NCBI GenBank assembly: GCA_964390645.1
Contig: CAYMLL010000017.1
Coordinates: forward strand, 1 to 50,163
DNA length: 50,163 nucleotides
Source of the DNA: CAYMLL01 sp964390645
GTDB lineage: Bacteria; Planctomycetota; UBA8108
Direction: 5' to 3'
Within the stretch, counting starts at the first letter, position 1, and each line of letters starts with the position of its first letter. The notes below the pieces were generated by a model. The model was given only the letters and a program-made list of their open reading frames with translations. It searched no databases and was not told where the DNA came from. A program made the position numbers and the translations under genes. This document shows positions 35,556 through 44,262 of the stretch, piece after piece.

Positions 35556-37661
35556 ATGGTCAAGGTCCAGCGCATTTGTCACGTTATCGCCGGCAGACAG
35601 GTTCTTGCCGCAGTCGCGCTTTCGCTTCTCGCGGTCCGGTCTGACGCCGACGAGGTCTTCGCGCCCAAGCACGTCGCGAAGATCAGCGCAGTAGCTTCGG
35701 CGGTGATTTCGCCGGACGGCAGCCATGTCGCGTACATGCGTTACGTGCCGCGCGACATCATGAAGGAAGAGAGCGGCTCGTCGTGGACCGAGATCCACGT
35801 CGTCGATGCCGACGGCGCCTCGCGTGCGTACGTTTCCGGAAAGACCAGCGTTGGCGGGGTTCGATGGACTCCTGACGGCAGGGCGATCTCCTTTCTGACG
35901 AAGCGGCAGGACGACGAGCAACGCTCGCTTTATGTCATCCCGCTTGGCGGAGGAGAAGCGCGCAAGGTTCTCGAGCACGGCGCATCGATCTCGTCGTACG
36001 CGTGGAGCCCCGACGGCAAGCGCGTCGCGTTCCTCGCCAGGGAGGTTCCCGACAAGAAGAAGGAGGAGCTGAAGAAGAAGGGCTTCAACCAGCAGATCTA
36101 CGAGGAGGACTGGACGCCGGTCCGTGTCTGGATGGCGTCGGTCAGTCTCGATGGGTCGGCGGGCTCGCAGGACGACAAGCCACGAGCTCTCGAGCTCGAC
36201 GGACATGCGGCTGACCTCAGCTGGAGCCCCACGGGCGGCAACCTGCTGGTGTCGCTGTCGCCGACGTCCCTGGTCGACGACTCGTACATGAAGCGTCGAC
36301 TGCACGTCGTCAGCGTCGAGACCGGCAAGGTCACCGCCAGGCTGCGGAATCCGGGCAAGCTCGGCGCGAGCGCGTGGAGTCCCGATGGCAAGCACATCGC
36401 TTTCATCACCGGAGAGGACGAGAACGATCCGAAGGATGGACGACTCCGGGTCGTCTCCGTGGGCGGGGGCTCGCACGTCGACGTCGTCCCGAGCTACGAC
36501 GGTCACGTCAGCGGCATGGTCTGGCGCGACAGCTCACGCCTGCTCTTCGTCGGTGACGAAGGATGCGGCACGGTCGTCGGCGAAGTCGGTCGAGACGGCA
36601 AGGGCAGGAAGGTCCTGCTGGCGGCCGGCGAGCGAATCTGGCGCAGTCCGACGATCGCGGGGTCGGACACCGTCGTGCTGCTCGGAGAGTCGTCGAGGCA
36701 TCCGCACGAGGTCTTCCTCTGGAAGGTAGGGCAAGGTGAGCCGAGGCGGCTCACCGACACGAACCCCTGGCTCGAGGGGATGCGCTTTGCCAGGCAGGAG
36801 GTCGTGCGTCACAAGGCGAAGGACGGGCTCGACCTCGAGGGGATCCTCGTGCGGCCGCTCGATGAGGAAGCCGGCAAGCGCTACCCGCTGATCCTCACGG
36901 TTCACGGCGGTCCGGAGGCACACATTCGAAACGGTTGGGTGACGCGGTACTCGTACGCGGGCCAGGTCGCGGCGGCGCGGGGCTTTGCGGTCTTCTACCC
37001 GAACTACCGTGGCAGTACGGGGCGTGGCGTCGCGTTCTCGAAGATGGGGCAGGCAGATGCTGCCGGCAAGGAGTTCAGCGATCTGATCGACGCGGTCGAC
37101 CACCTCGTGGCGATCGGGCTCGTCGACAAGGACAGGGTCGGCATCACCGGGGGATCCTACGGCGGCTACGCATCGGCGTGGGGCGCCACGTACTACTCGC
37201 ACCGTTTCGCGGCGAGTGTCATGTTCGTGGGCATCAGCTCGAATATTTCGAAGGTCGGAACGACGGACATCCCGCTCGAGATGTACCTTGTCCACCACCG
37301 CAAGTGGCTCTGGGACGACTGGAAGTACTTCCTCGAGCGCAGCCCGATCTATCACGTCCAGAAGGGGAGGACGCCGATCCTGATTCTCCACGGGAAGGAC
37401 GATCCGCGCGTGCACCCCAGCCAGTCGCTGGAGCTTTACCGCCATCTCAAGACGCTTGGCAAGGCTCCGGTGAGGCTCGTGTTCTATCCCGGGGAAGGTC
37501 ACGGGAACCGCAAGTCCGCGGCGCGTTACGACTACAGCTTGCGGCTCCTGCGCTGGATGGACCACTATCTGAAGGGGCCCGGAGGCGACCTGCCGCCGCA
37601 CGAGATCGACTACGATCTCCAGAAGCCGCAGGAGCGCGTCGCCTCGCGCCGCCGCCTCTGA
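35556..37661 (+). CDS. Exported S9 family serine peptidase (prolyl oligopeptidase/acylaminoacyl-peptidase type)
   Basis: The 701-residue product begins with an N-terminal hydrophobic signal (about 10-30). It then has a beta-propeller region with WD40/TolB-like repeats ('VISPDGSHVAYMRY', 'RWTPDGRAISFLT', 'AWSPDGKRVAFLA', 'AWSPDGKHIAFIT'). The C-terminal peptidase domain has Ser534 in GGSYGGYAS, Asp616 in HGKDDPRV and His649 in GEGHGNRK. GGGAGG precedes ATG by 9 nt. These enzymes cut short peptides, often after proline or N-acyl residues. A full peptide importer is encoded 2.5 kb downstream on the other strand, so peptide scavenging is a sensible combined role. Confidence 0.92.
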   Translation: MVKVQRICHVIAGRQVLAAVALSLLAVRSDADEVFAPKHVAKISAVASAVISPDGSHVAYMRYVPRDIMKEESGSSWTEIHVVDADGASRAYVSGKTSVGGVRWTPDGRAISFLTKRQDDEQRSLYVIPLGGGEARKVLEHGASISSYAWSPDGKRVAFLAREVPDKKKEELKKKGFNQQIYEEDWTPVRVWMASVSLDGSAGSQDDKPRALELDGHAADLSWSPTGGNLLVSLSPTSLVDDSYMKRRLHVVSVETGKVTARLRNPGKLGASAWSPDGKHIAFITGEDENDPKDGRLRVVSVGGGSHVDVVPSYDGHVSGMVWRDSSRLLFVGDEGCGTVVGEVGRDGKGRKVLLAAGERIWRSPTIAGSDTVVLLGESSRHPHEVFLWKVGQGEPRRLTDTNPWLEGMRFARQEVVRHKAKDGLDLEGILVRPLDEEAGKRYPLILTVHGGPEAHIRNGWVTRYSYAGQVAAARGFAVFYPNYRGSTGRGVAFSKMGQADAAGKEFSDLIDAVDHLVAIGLVDKDRVGITGGSYGGYASAWGATYYSHRFAASVMFVGISSNISKVGTTDIPLEMYLVHHRKWLWDDWKYFLERSPIYHVQKGRTPILILHGKDDPRVHPSQSLELYRHLKTLGKAPVRLVFYPGEGHGNRKSAARYDYSLRLLRWMDHYLKGPGGDLPPHEIDYDLQKPQERVASRRRL

Positions 37662-37891
37662 TCGGTTTCCCGGGGCCGCTCAACCCGACTCTGAACGGAC
37701 TGCAGACGTCTCACAGCGGTCTCACGAACGTACGGGTTCTCCGCCTGCGGGCGTCAAGGTTCTGTGCCGATGTGACGACATCGAGAGCCGGGGGCGTTCC
37801 GCCTTCATGACGTCCCGCCTCATTTCGGGTCCGAGCGGTGGTTGCCCGTGTCGAAGTTGCGGGGCCTCGAGACGGTGGCAGAATAGGGATC

Positions 37892-40114
37892 ATGAGCGAG
37901 GAATCCGTCCAGCACCGTTCGAGCCGAAGGACCGGCTATCGGGATTGGCTTCCCGGTCGGGGGACCCTCCGGCGACGGTGGATCATCGTCACGGGACTGG
38001 CGCTCATCGGCCTCACCGTGCTCGCGGCCTTCCTGCCGTTGATTCTCTCGACCAGCGGAGGTCGCTTCTGGTTTGCCGGCAGGATCGGTTCGCGCTTCGA
38101 CTCTCCGGTCAACATCGAGTCGCTGTCGCTATCCTGGACATCGCCGCAGCGCATCGAGGGCTTCAGTGTCGAGGGCGCGCACTCGGGGTCCACGGGGGAC
38201 GTGGTGAAGCTGCTCGATGTGCGCAACGCGACGGTGCAGACAACCCTCTTCGATCTGCTCTTCACCGACGAGCCGCTGGTGCTCGAGATCGACGGCGCGC
38301 GGGTCAGCCTTCGTCGTCACCGGAGCGGTCTCTTCAACGTCGACGGTCTCTTCGGCGACGAGGAAGAGGAGGGTGGCGATGTCGGGCAGCTGGGCGCTGG
38401 TGCCGGGCCAGGAGTCCAATCGATTCGTGAGGCCGTTCAGAACCACGATGCTGCCGGGTGGCTGCCGGACTTCGGCCGCGAGGTCGTCGTGCGGCTGCAG
38501 AGGGCGTACGTCTCGTACGACGACCGTGTTCTCTCGTCTCGTGTCGCGATGAAGAGCTTCGACGGCGAGCTTCGCATGGGACCGGACGGGAGCTCGCTGA
38601 GGTTCTCGGCGGAGGTGGAGCCGGTCGCGGGAGAGTCCACGTCGGCCGGCAGAGTGAAGGCCCGGGTCACGGCGAGCGGCTGGGAGACGACTCTCGCCGA
38701 CCTCGAGGTCGCGGGGACCCTGGAGCTGGCGTCCATCGATCTGCAGTCCTTCACGCCGATCCTGCGCGAGTACGCGAAGTTCGCGCCGCCGGAGGATCCG
38801 GTCCACGCCAAGGCGCGCGTATACGGTGCGGACGGCCTGCTCACCGTGCGGCTCGATGTCGACGCCGGGGTCGTCGGTGTCTCGGACGCCGTGTGCGAGG
38901 TGCCGCTGGAGTTGCATGATCGGATGGCCGAGGTCACCATCCCCGGCGTCATCGATCTCTTGCCCGCAGTGGCGCTCCTCGCGGAGGGGCTTGACATGTC
39001 GCGGGAGGGACGACTCGAGGGGCGTGTCGATGCGACACTCCACGCGCGGGCGCCGCTGACTGTCGTCGATCTTCGTGACAGGGGCTGGGCGGCGCTGGAG
39101 GGACTGAGCTTCGACGTCGACGCCAGCAGCGACCGTCTCCTGCTCGACCTGCCGCTCGGCGCTGAACATCCGGCGCTCGTCAGCGGTCTCGGGGACGACG
39201 AAGCGACCGGGTACCGCGCGTCGATTGCCGGCGAGCTCACTGGCTTCACCGGCAGCTACATGCTGCCGCCGAGCTTCATCCGCGTCGACGGGGAGATGGA
39301 GCTGGCAGGCGACTTTCGCTGCGGTGAGCTGACCGCCGAGCATGTCGCCACACGCTTCTCGGTCACCGGTGGCAGGCTCCGGCTCGAGGACGCCAGAGTG
39401 ACGGTGAACGGCGGTGAGCTGACAAGCAGCGATGCTCTCCTCGACCTCGAAAGCGTACCACCGGTCTACGAGCTCGAGCTCGGTCTCGACGGCGTCGGCG
39501 CGAGCCAGGAAACGTCGTCTCTTCTGGCGTACGTGCTGCCGTTCCTCGGTCTCGAAGACAGCTGCGGTCAGCTTGCCGGCGTCATCGACGGTGAGCTGCG
39601 CCTCGCGGGACGGGGCTTCGGGGTGGGTGACGTCGAGGAGAGCCTCGAAGGTCGAGGGTCGGTGCGGCTGAGCAAGGGCTTCGTCCGTGGCTCGCGAATT
39701 CTCCGGCGCGTCTCGGAGCTCTTCGGCTCTTTCGTCGACAGGGTGCCCTTCGACGAGTTGCGGGCCCGGTTCGACCTCGGCGATGGCCGTGTCCGGGCTC
39801 GTGATGTCTTCGTGCGCACGACCGAGACCGCGGAGGTCCGGGACCTCGGGCTCGAGGGGACGACGTTCTTCGATCGGCGCCTCGATCACAGCGTCCGTCT
39901 CGTCGCGCTCCAGGAGGCTGTCGGCGTGTACAGGGCGCCCAGCTCCCCTGGCGACCTCGACCCGGGAGCTCGTGCATTCGGGGGCGGCCACTTCATGGAC
40001 TCCTGGTCGCTGCGCTTCACCGGGACGATCGTCGATCCGGTGATCTCCGTCGATCCGGTTCCGGGCCTTTCCGTACCGGTCGACGACGCGCTCGATCTCC
40101 TGTTCTGGCGCTGA
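37892..40114 (+). CDS. AsmA-like envelope protein
   Basis: The product is 740 residues from ATG 37892. One membrane anchor near the N-terminus ('WIIVTGLALIGLTVLAAFLP') is followed by about 680 residues of predicted beta-rich sequence. Typical AsmA/DUF748 phrases occur: 'SLSWTSPQRIEGFSVEG', 'LVLEIDGARVSLRRHRSGLF', 'GRGSVRLSKGFVRGS' and 'ARFDLGDGRVRARDVFV'. AsmA-like proteins form long grooves that carry lipids across the periplasm in gram-negative envelopes, which suits an organism with an outer membrane. Assignment rests on architecture and composition rather than a catalytic motif. The preceding 230 bp has no gene. Confidence 0.65.
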   Translation: MSEESVQHRSSRRTGYRDWLPGRGTLRRRWIIVTGLALIGLTVLAAFLPLILSTSGGRFWFAGRIGSRFDSPVNIESLSLSWTSPQRIEGFSVEGAHSGSTGDVVKLLDVRNATVQTTLFDLLFTDEPLVLEIDGARVSLRRHRSGLFNVDGLFGDEEEEGGDVGQLGAGAGPGVQSIREAVQNHDAAGWLPDFGREVVVRLQRAYVSYDDRVLSSRVAMKSFDGELRMGPDGSSLRFSAEVEPVAGESTSAGRVKARVTASGWETTLADLEVAGTLELASIDLQSFTPILREYAKFAPPEDPVHAKARVYGADGLLTVRLDVDAGVVGVSDAVCEVPLELHDRMAEVTIPGVIDLLPAVALLAEGLDMSREGRLEGRVDATLHARAPLTVVDLRDRGWAALEGLSFDVDASSDRLLLDLPLGAEHPALVSGLGDDEATGYRASIAGELTGFTGSYMLPPSFIRVDGEMELAGDFRCGELTAEHVATRFSVTGGRLRLEDARVTVNGGELTSSDALLDLESVPPVYELELGLDGVGASQETSSLLAYVLPFLGLEDSCGQLAGVIDGELRLAGRGFGVGDVEESLEGRGSVRLSKGFVRGSRILRRVSELFGSFVDRVPFDELRARFDLGDGRVRARDVFVRTTETAEVRDLGLEGTTFFDRRLDHSVRLVALQEAVGVYRAPSSPGDLDPGARAFGGGHFMDSWSLRFTGTIVDPVISVDPVPGLSVPVDDALDLLFWR

Positions 40115-40171
40115 GGGATTCTTTCCGTCCGGGCACTCCTTCACGCGAGGGCGTCGCCGGCGCTGTCTCCG

Positions 40172-41164
40172 TCAGGTGGTCGCGCCGCCGAGCTCCTTCT
40201 CGACGACGTGGCACGTCACCAGGTGACCGTCTATCTCGGTCGTTCCGGGCGCCTGCCGGTCGCAGACCCCCGGCACCGCGACAGGGCATCGCGGGTGGAA
40301 TCGGCATCCGCTCGGCGGGTCGAGCGGTGAGGGCACATCCCCCTCCAGCAGGATACGCTCGCGCTTCGTCTCGGGGTCGGGTACCGGCACCGCCGACAGC
40401 AGCGCCTTCGTGTACGGATGGAGCGGACGGTCGAAGATCGCGCGCGTCGTCGCCGTCTCGACGATCTCGCCGAGGTACATGACGGCGACCCGGTCGCTGA
40501 TGTGCTCCACGACCGCGAGATCGTGAGCGATGAAGAGATAGGCGATTCCGAGCTCGTCCCGGAGGTCGGCCAGGAGGTTGACGATCTGCGCCTGGATCGA
40601 GACGTCGAGCGCCGACACGGCCTCGTCGCAGACGATGAATCGTGGGTCGAGAACCAGCGCCCGAGCGATGCCGATGCGCTGGCGCTGACCGCCGGAGAAC
40701 TCGTGCGGGTAGCGGTGAAGGCTGTCGCTGGTGAGCCCGACGCGCTCGACCGTGCGTCTGACCTTCTCGTCACGCTCCGTCTTCGTGCCGAGGCGGTGGA
40801 TAGCAAGCCCTTCACCGACGATGCGTGCGACGGTCATGCGCGGATTGAGCGACGAGTACGGATCCTGGAAGATGATCTGGAGATCGCGCCGAAGCGAGCG
40901 CAGCTCGGCTCCGCGCAGGTCGCCGATGCTCTTGCCGTCGACGAGGACCTCTCCGCCGCTCGGCTCGATCAACCGCAGGATGCTGCGTCCGACGGTGGTC
41001 TTGCCGCAGCCGCTCTCGCCGACGAGTCCGAGGGTCTCCCCGGCGCGAACCTCGAAGCTGACGCCGTCCACGGCCACGAGCCGGCCCGAGATGCGACGAA
41101 AAAGTCCCCTGCGCACCGGGAAGTGCTTCTTCAGATCGCGGACCTCGAGGAGGGGTTTCGTCAC
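40172..41164 (-). CDS. Peptide ABC transporter ATP-binding protein (OppF/DppF type)
   Basis: The 330-residue product has a Walker A motif (GESGCGKTT), the Q-loop phrase IIFQDPYSSLNPRMT, the ABC signature FSGGQRQRIGIARAL, Walker B (FIVCDEAVSALDVS), and the switch histidine in FIAHDLAVV. The C-terminal Opp-type extension, RFHPRCPVAVPGVCD, can carry a 4Fe-4S-like Cys cluster. ATG 41164 overlaps the stop of the preceding ATPase gene as ATGA. It is the last gene of a five-gene importer operon. Confidence 0.93.
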   Translation of the reverse strand: MTKPLLEVRDLKKHFPVRRGLFRRISGRLVAVDGVSFEVRAGETLGLVGESGCGKTTVGRSILRLIEPSGGEVLVDGKSIGDLRGAELRSLRRDLQIIFQDPYSSLNPRMTVARIVGEGLAIHRLGTKTERDEKVRRTVERVGLTSDSLHRYPHEFSGGQRQRIGIARALVLDPRFIVCDEAVSALDVSIQAQIVNLLADLRDELGIAYLFIAHDLAVVEHISDRVAVMYLGEIVETATTRAIFDRPLHPYTKALLSAVPVPDPETKRERILLEGDVPSPLDPPSGCRFHPRCPVAVPGVCDRQAPGTTEIDGHLVTCHVVEKELGGATT

Positions 41165-42165
41165 GGTGTCCGTTCCTCGAGCACGTCGCAGGCGACGAGG
41201 TGGGACGGCGAGATCTGGCAGACCTCGCGCAGTCGCGGCTCCGCCGTCTTGCAGGCGTCGACCGCGGCGGAGCAGCGTGGATGAAACTTGCAGCCCGTAG
41301 GGAACGCGAGCGGGCTCGGCACGCTTCCGGGGATCGCCAGGAGCCTCTCGCCGGTTCGGCCCATTCGCGGCAGCGACCGGAACATCCCCTGCGTGTACGG
41401 GTGGAGCGGGCGCTTGAAGAGCTCGCCGACGGAGGCGCGCTCGACGACCCTCGAGGCGTACATGACGACGACCTCGTCCGCGATGTCCGCGACGACGCCA
41501 AGGTCGTGGGTGATCAGCAGGATCGACATTCCCGAAGTGGCCTGCAGCTCGCGGAGAAGCTCGAGGATCTGGGCCTGGATCGTCACGTCGAGCGCGGTCG
41601 TCGGCTCGTCGGCGATGAGGACATGCGGATCGGTGGCGAGCGCCATCGCGATCATCACGCGCTGCTTCATGCCTCCGGAAAGCTGGTGTGGGTACTCGTC
41701 AACGCGCGTCTCGGGTGCGGGGATCCTCACCTTGCGCAGGAGCTCGATCGTCTTCGTGCGCGCCTCCGTGCGGCCGGCGCCGCAGTGCAGGCGGAGGCTC
41801 TCGCCGATCTGGTTTCCGACGGTGAAGACGGGATTGAGCGACGTCGATGGCTCCTGGAAGATCATCGAGATCTTGTTGCCGCGGATCGCTCGCAGATCCC
41901 GCTCGTCGAGTCGAGAGATGTCGACGCCGTCGAAGATGACCTCGCCGCCGACGATCTTGCCGGGCGGCGAGACGAGCCCGAGGATCGAGCAGGCCGTCAC
42001 GGACTTCCCGCAGCCGCTCTCGCCGACGAGCGCGACCGTCTTCCCGGCGGGGACGTCAAACGACACGTCGTCGACTGCTCGGGCGACGCCGTCGTCGGTG
42101 AAGAAGTGCGTCGAGAGCTTTCGTACGCTGAGTAGAGGTCGCTCGCCGGTTGTCACGGTCGACAC
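41161..42165 (-). CDS. Peptide ABC transporter ATP-binding protein (OppD/DppD type)
   Basis: The 334-residue product starts at GTG 42165, 7 bp after the permease stop; longer frames upstream overlap the permease and are not protein-like. Motifs: GESGCGKSV, MIFQEPSTSLNPVFTVG, LSGGMKQRVMIAMAL, LIADEPTTALDVT, LITHDLGVV. The C-terminal CKFHPRCSAAVDAC is the Opp-type cysteine motif. It powers substrate import together with the OppF-type partner. Confidence 0.92.
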   Translation of the reverse strand: MSTVTTGERPLLSVRKLSTHFFTDDGVARAVDDVSFDVPAGKTVALVGESGCGKSVTACSILGLVSPPGKIVGGEVIFDGVDISRLDERDLRAIRGNKISMIFQEPSTSLNPVFTVGNQIGESLRLHCGAGRTEARTKTIELLRKVRIPAPETRVDEYPHQLSGGMKQRVMIAMALATDPHVLIADEPTTALDVTIQAQILELLRELQATSGMSILLITHDLGVVADIADEVVVMYASRVVERASVGELFKRPLHPYTQGMFRSLPRMGRTGERLLAIPGSVPSPLAFPTGCKFHPRCSAAVDACKTAEPRLREVCQISPSHLVACDVLEERTP

Positions 42166-42172
42166 TATATCG

Positions 42173-43267
42173 TCAGGCGGCTCTCGAGTCACCGGGGCGC
42201 GCCCGGCGGGCCGTCTCCGAGCGAGTTCGAGGGTCGATGGCGTCGCGCAGGGCGTCACCGAGCAGGTTGAAGCAGAGGACGGAGACGAAGATCGCGGCGC
42301 ATGCCGCCGGGATGATGTGCGCGCTGGTGCGGCGAATCTCGTAGCCGTCGCGCAGCAGGTTGCCCCAGGACGGGAACGGAGGCTGCACACCGAAGCCGAG
42401 CCACGAGAGGCCGGACTCCACGAGGATGGCCGTTGCCACGCCGAAGGTCACCGGTACGAGCGCCGGGGCCAGCGAGTTCGGCAGCAGATGGCGGAAGATG
42501 ACCCGCATCGATCCTGCGCCCAGCGCTCGCGCTGCGAGACTGTACTCCACCTCGCGCAGTCTGAGGAACTCGCCGCGTGTCAGGCGTGCGATTGACACCC
42601 AGCGGGTAAGTCCGATGACGATCATGACATTCTCGATCCGTGGTGGGAACCACGCCAGCACCGCCAGCACGAGGAAGAACACCGGAAAGCAGATGACGAC
42701 CTCGATGAGGCGCGACAGGACGATGTCGACCCAGCCTCCGAAGTACCCGGCGAAGGCGCCGAAGCAGAGCCCGAGAACCGCGGCGATGCCCATCGAGATG
42801 ATGCCGACTTTCATCGACACGCTCGTTCCGTGAATGAGGCGCGCGAGCACATCGCGTCCGGAGGAGTCCGTGCCGAGCCAGTGCCGGCGTGACGGCGGCT
42901 CGTGAATCGAGTCCGTCGACTCGAGGGGGCCGTAGGGAACGGGGGTGTGGAGGGCCCAGTCGCGTTCCGGGTCGAAGCGGCGCCTGAAGTCGAAGCTCTT
43001 GAAGCGAAACGGCCTGTCCTTCTCCACCAGGGGGCCGACGAGCGGGATGTTCGGGACGCAGTCGATGATCGCCGGAAAATGCCACTCACCGTCGTAGCGG
43101 CACGCGATCGGCTGCTTGTTCGCGAGAGCCGGAGCGAGGAGCCCGACGAGGAGAAACGCGCCGAGGAAGACGAGGCCGATGATCCCGCCTCTCGCGCGGC
43201 GGAACGATCGCCAGGTCTCGCGTCCGAGTCCTCTCGATCGGGGAGTTCTCGTCGCTCCTTCAGTCAT
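42173..43267 (-). CDS. Peptide ABC transporter permease (OppC-like, YejE-type long loop)
   Basis: The product is 364 residues from ATG 43267, overlapping the preceding permease by 8 bp. After the first membrane helix ('GIIGLVFLGAFLLVGLLAPA') there is an about 80-residue outside loop with 'CRYDGEWHFPAIIDC' and 'HWLGTDSSGRDVLARL'. An extended loop of this kind is typical of YejE-like permeases. Then come five helices with the EAA-like loop 'EYSLAARALGAGSMRVIFRH'. Works as a heterodimer with the OppB-like partner. Confidence 0.9.
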   Translation of the reverse strand: MTEGATRTPRSRGLGRETWRSFRRARGGIIGLVFLGAFLLVGLLAPALANKQPIACRYDGEWHFPAIIDCVPNIPLVGPLVEKDRPFRFKSFDFRRRFDPERDWALHTPVPYGPLESTDSIHEPPSRRHWLGTDSSGRDVLARLIHGTSVSMKVGIISMGIAAVLGLCFGAFAGYFGGWVDIVLSRLIEVVICFPVFFLVLAVLAWFPPRIENVMIVIGLTRWVSIARLTRGEFLRLREVEYSLAARALGAGSMRVIFRHLLPNSLAPALVPVTFGVATAILVESGLSWLGFGVQPPFPSWGNLLRDGYEIRRTSAHIIPAACAAIFVSVLCFNLLGDALRDAIDPRTRSETARRARPGDSRAA

Positions 43268-44234
43268 GGGCCACCCTCGGATCGACGAGGCCGTAGGCAA
43301 GGTCGGCGAGCAGAGTGCAGACAAGCACCACCGTTGCGGTGACGAAGTTGAGAGCCATGATGACCGGATAGTCCCGCGTCATCACCGACAGGTAGTAGAG
43401 CCGGCCGAGACCCGGCCAGCCGAAGAGCTCCTCGAGGATGACGCTGCCGCTGAGGATCTGGGGTAGCGTCAGTCCGAGCAGCGTGATGAACGGAATCAGG
43501 CTGTTCGTGAACGCGTGTCGCACGAGCACGTGACGATCGGAGAGGCCCTTCGCGCGCGCGGTGCGGATGTAGTCCTGCCGCACGACCTCGAGGAGGTTTT
43601 GCCGTACGAAGCGGGAGTAGTACGCGAGGCTGCCGAACGTGAGGCAGAACGTGATCATCACGTAGTGCGACGCGTAGTCGCCGACCTTGCCGATCGCGCT
43701 CAACGTCTCGTGGTCGTCCGAACGCATGCCATGGAACGGCAGCAGATCCCACTTCATGCCGAGGTAGACGACGAGAACGACGCCCATGACGTACGATGGC
43801 ACCGAGTAGAGCATGTAGAGCGCCGTGCTCGTGACGCGATCGAAGACGCCCCGCGGCCGGTAGGCTCCGTAGATGCCGATCGGCACCGAGATCGCGAACG
43901 CGAGGACGAGCGAGATGATCGCGACCGAGAGCGTCGGCCAGATCGCGCGGCCGATTTTCGCGCCGACACGCTCGCCGGTGATGAAGGAGTGTCCGAAGTC
44001 GGCGGTCACGAGCCGCTCGAGCCAGAGGCCGTACTGCACGGCGACCGGTCTGTCGAGGCCGAAGTGCTTCTCGAGCCGCTCGTAGGTCTGTACCGAGACC
44101 GACTCGTCCGTGCCGGAAGTGAGGATGTCCACCGGTCCGCCGGGAGCCAGGCGGATGACGACGAACGTCACCAGGGTGATGCCGCAGAGCGTCACCAGGC
44201 CGAGAAGAAGGCGGCGTAAAAGGAACTGGAGCAT
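43260..44234 (-). CDS. Peptide ABC transporter permease (OppB/DppB-like)
   Basis: The 324-residue product has six membrane helices. It shows the family opening 'FLLRRLLLGLVTLCGITLV', the 'RLAPGGPVD' motif, 'HFGLDRPVAVQYGLWL', and the EAA loop 'QDYIRTARAKGLSDRHVLVR' ending in 'HAFTNSLIPFITLLGL'. It is second in the importer operon, 28 bp after the binding-protein gene, and overlaps the next permease. Confidence 0.93.
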   Translation of the reverse strand: MLQFLLRRLLLGLVTLCGITLVTFVVIRLAPGGPVDILTSGTDESVSVQTYERLEKHFGLDRPVAVQYGLWLERLVTADFGHSFITGERVGAKIGRAIWPTLSVAIISLVLAFAISVPIGIYGAYRPRGVFDRVTSTALYMLYSVPSYVMGVVLVVYLGMKWDLLPFHGMRSDDHETLSAIGKVGDYASHYVMITFCLTFGSLAYYSRFVRQNLLEVVRQDYIRTARAKGLSDRHVLVRHAFTNSLIPFITLLGLTLPQILSGSVILEELFGWPGLGRLYYLSVMTRDYPVIMALNFVTATVVLVCTLLADLAYGLVDPRVAHD

Positions 44235-44262
44235 CGTTACGTCGACGTCGGCGTGGCCTCGT

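Noticed and set aside
36754..36758. Small motifs such as DDDDK in the protease as a real cleavage signal, and other codon-level coincidences
   Set aside because: Acidic Lys-spaced linkers arise easily from 15-bp slippage; there is no evidence of a matching processing enzyme in this organism.
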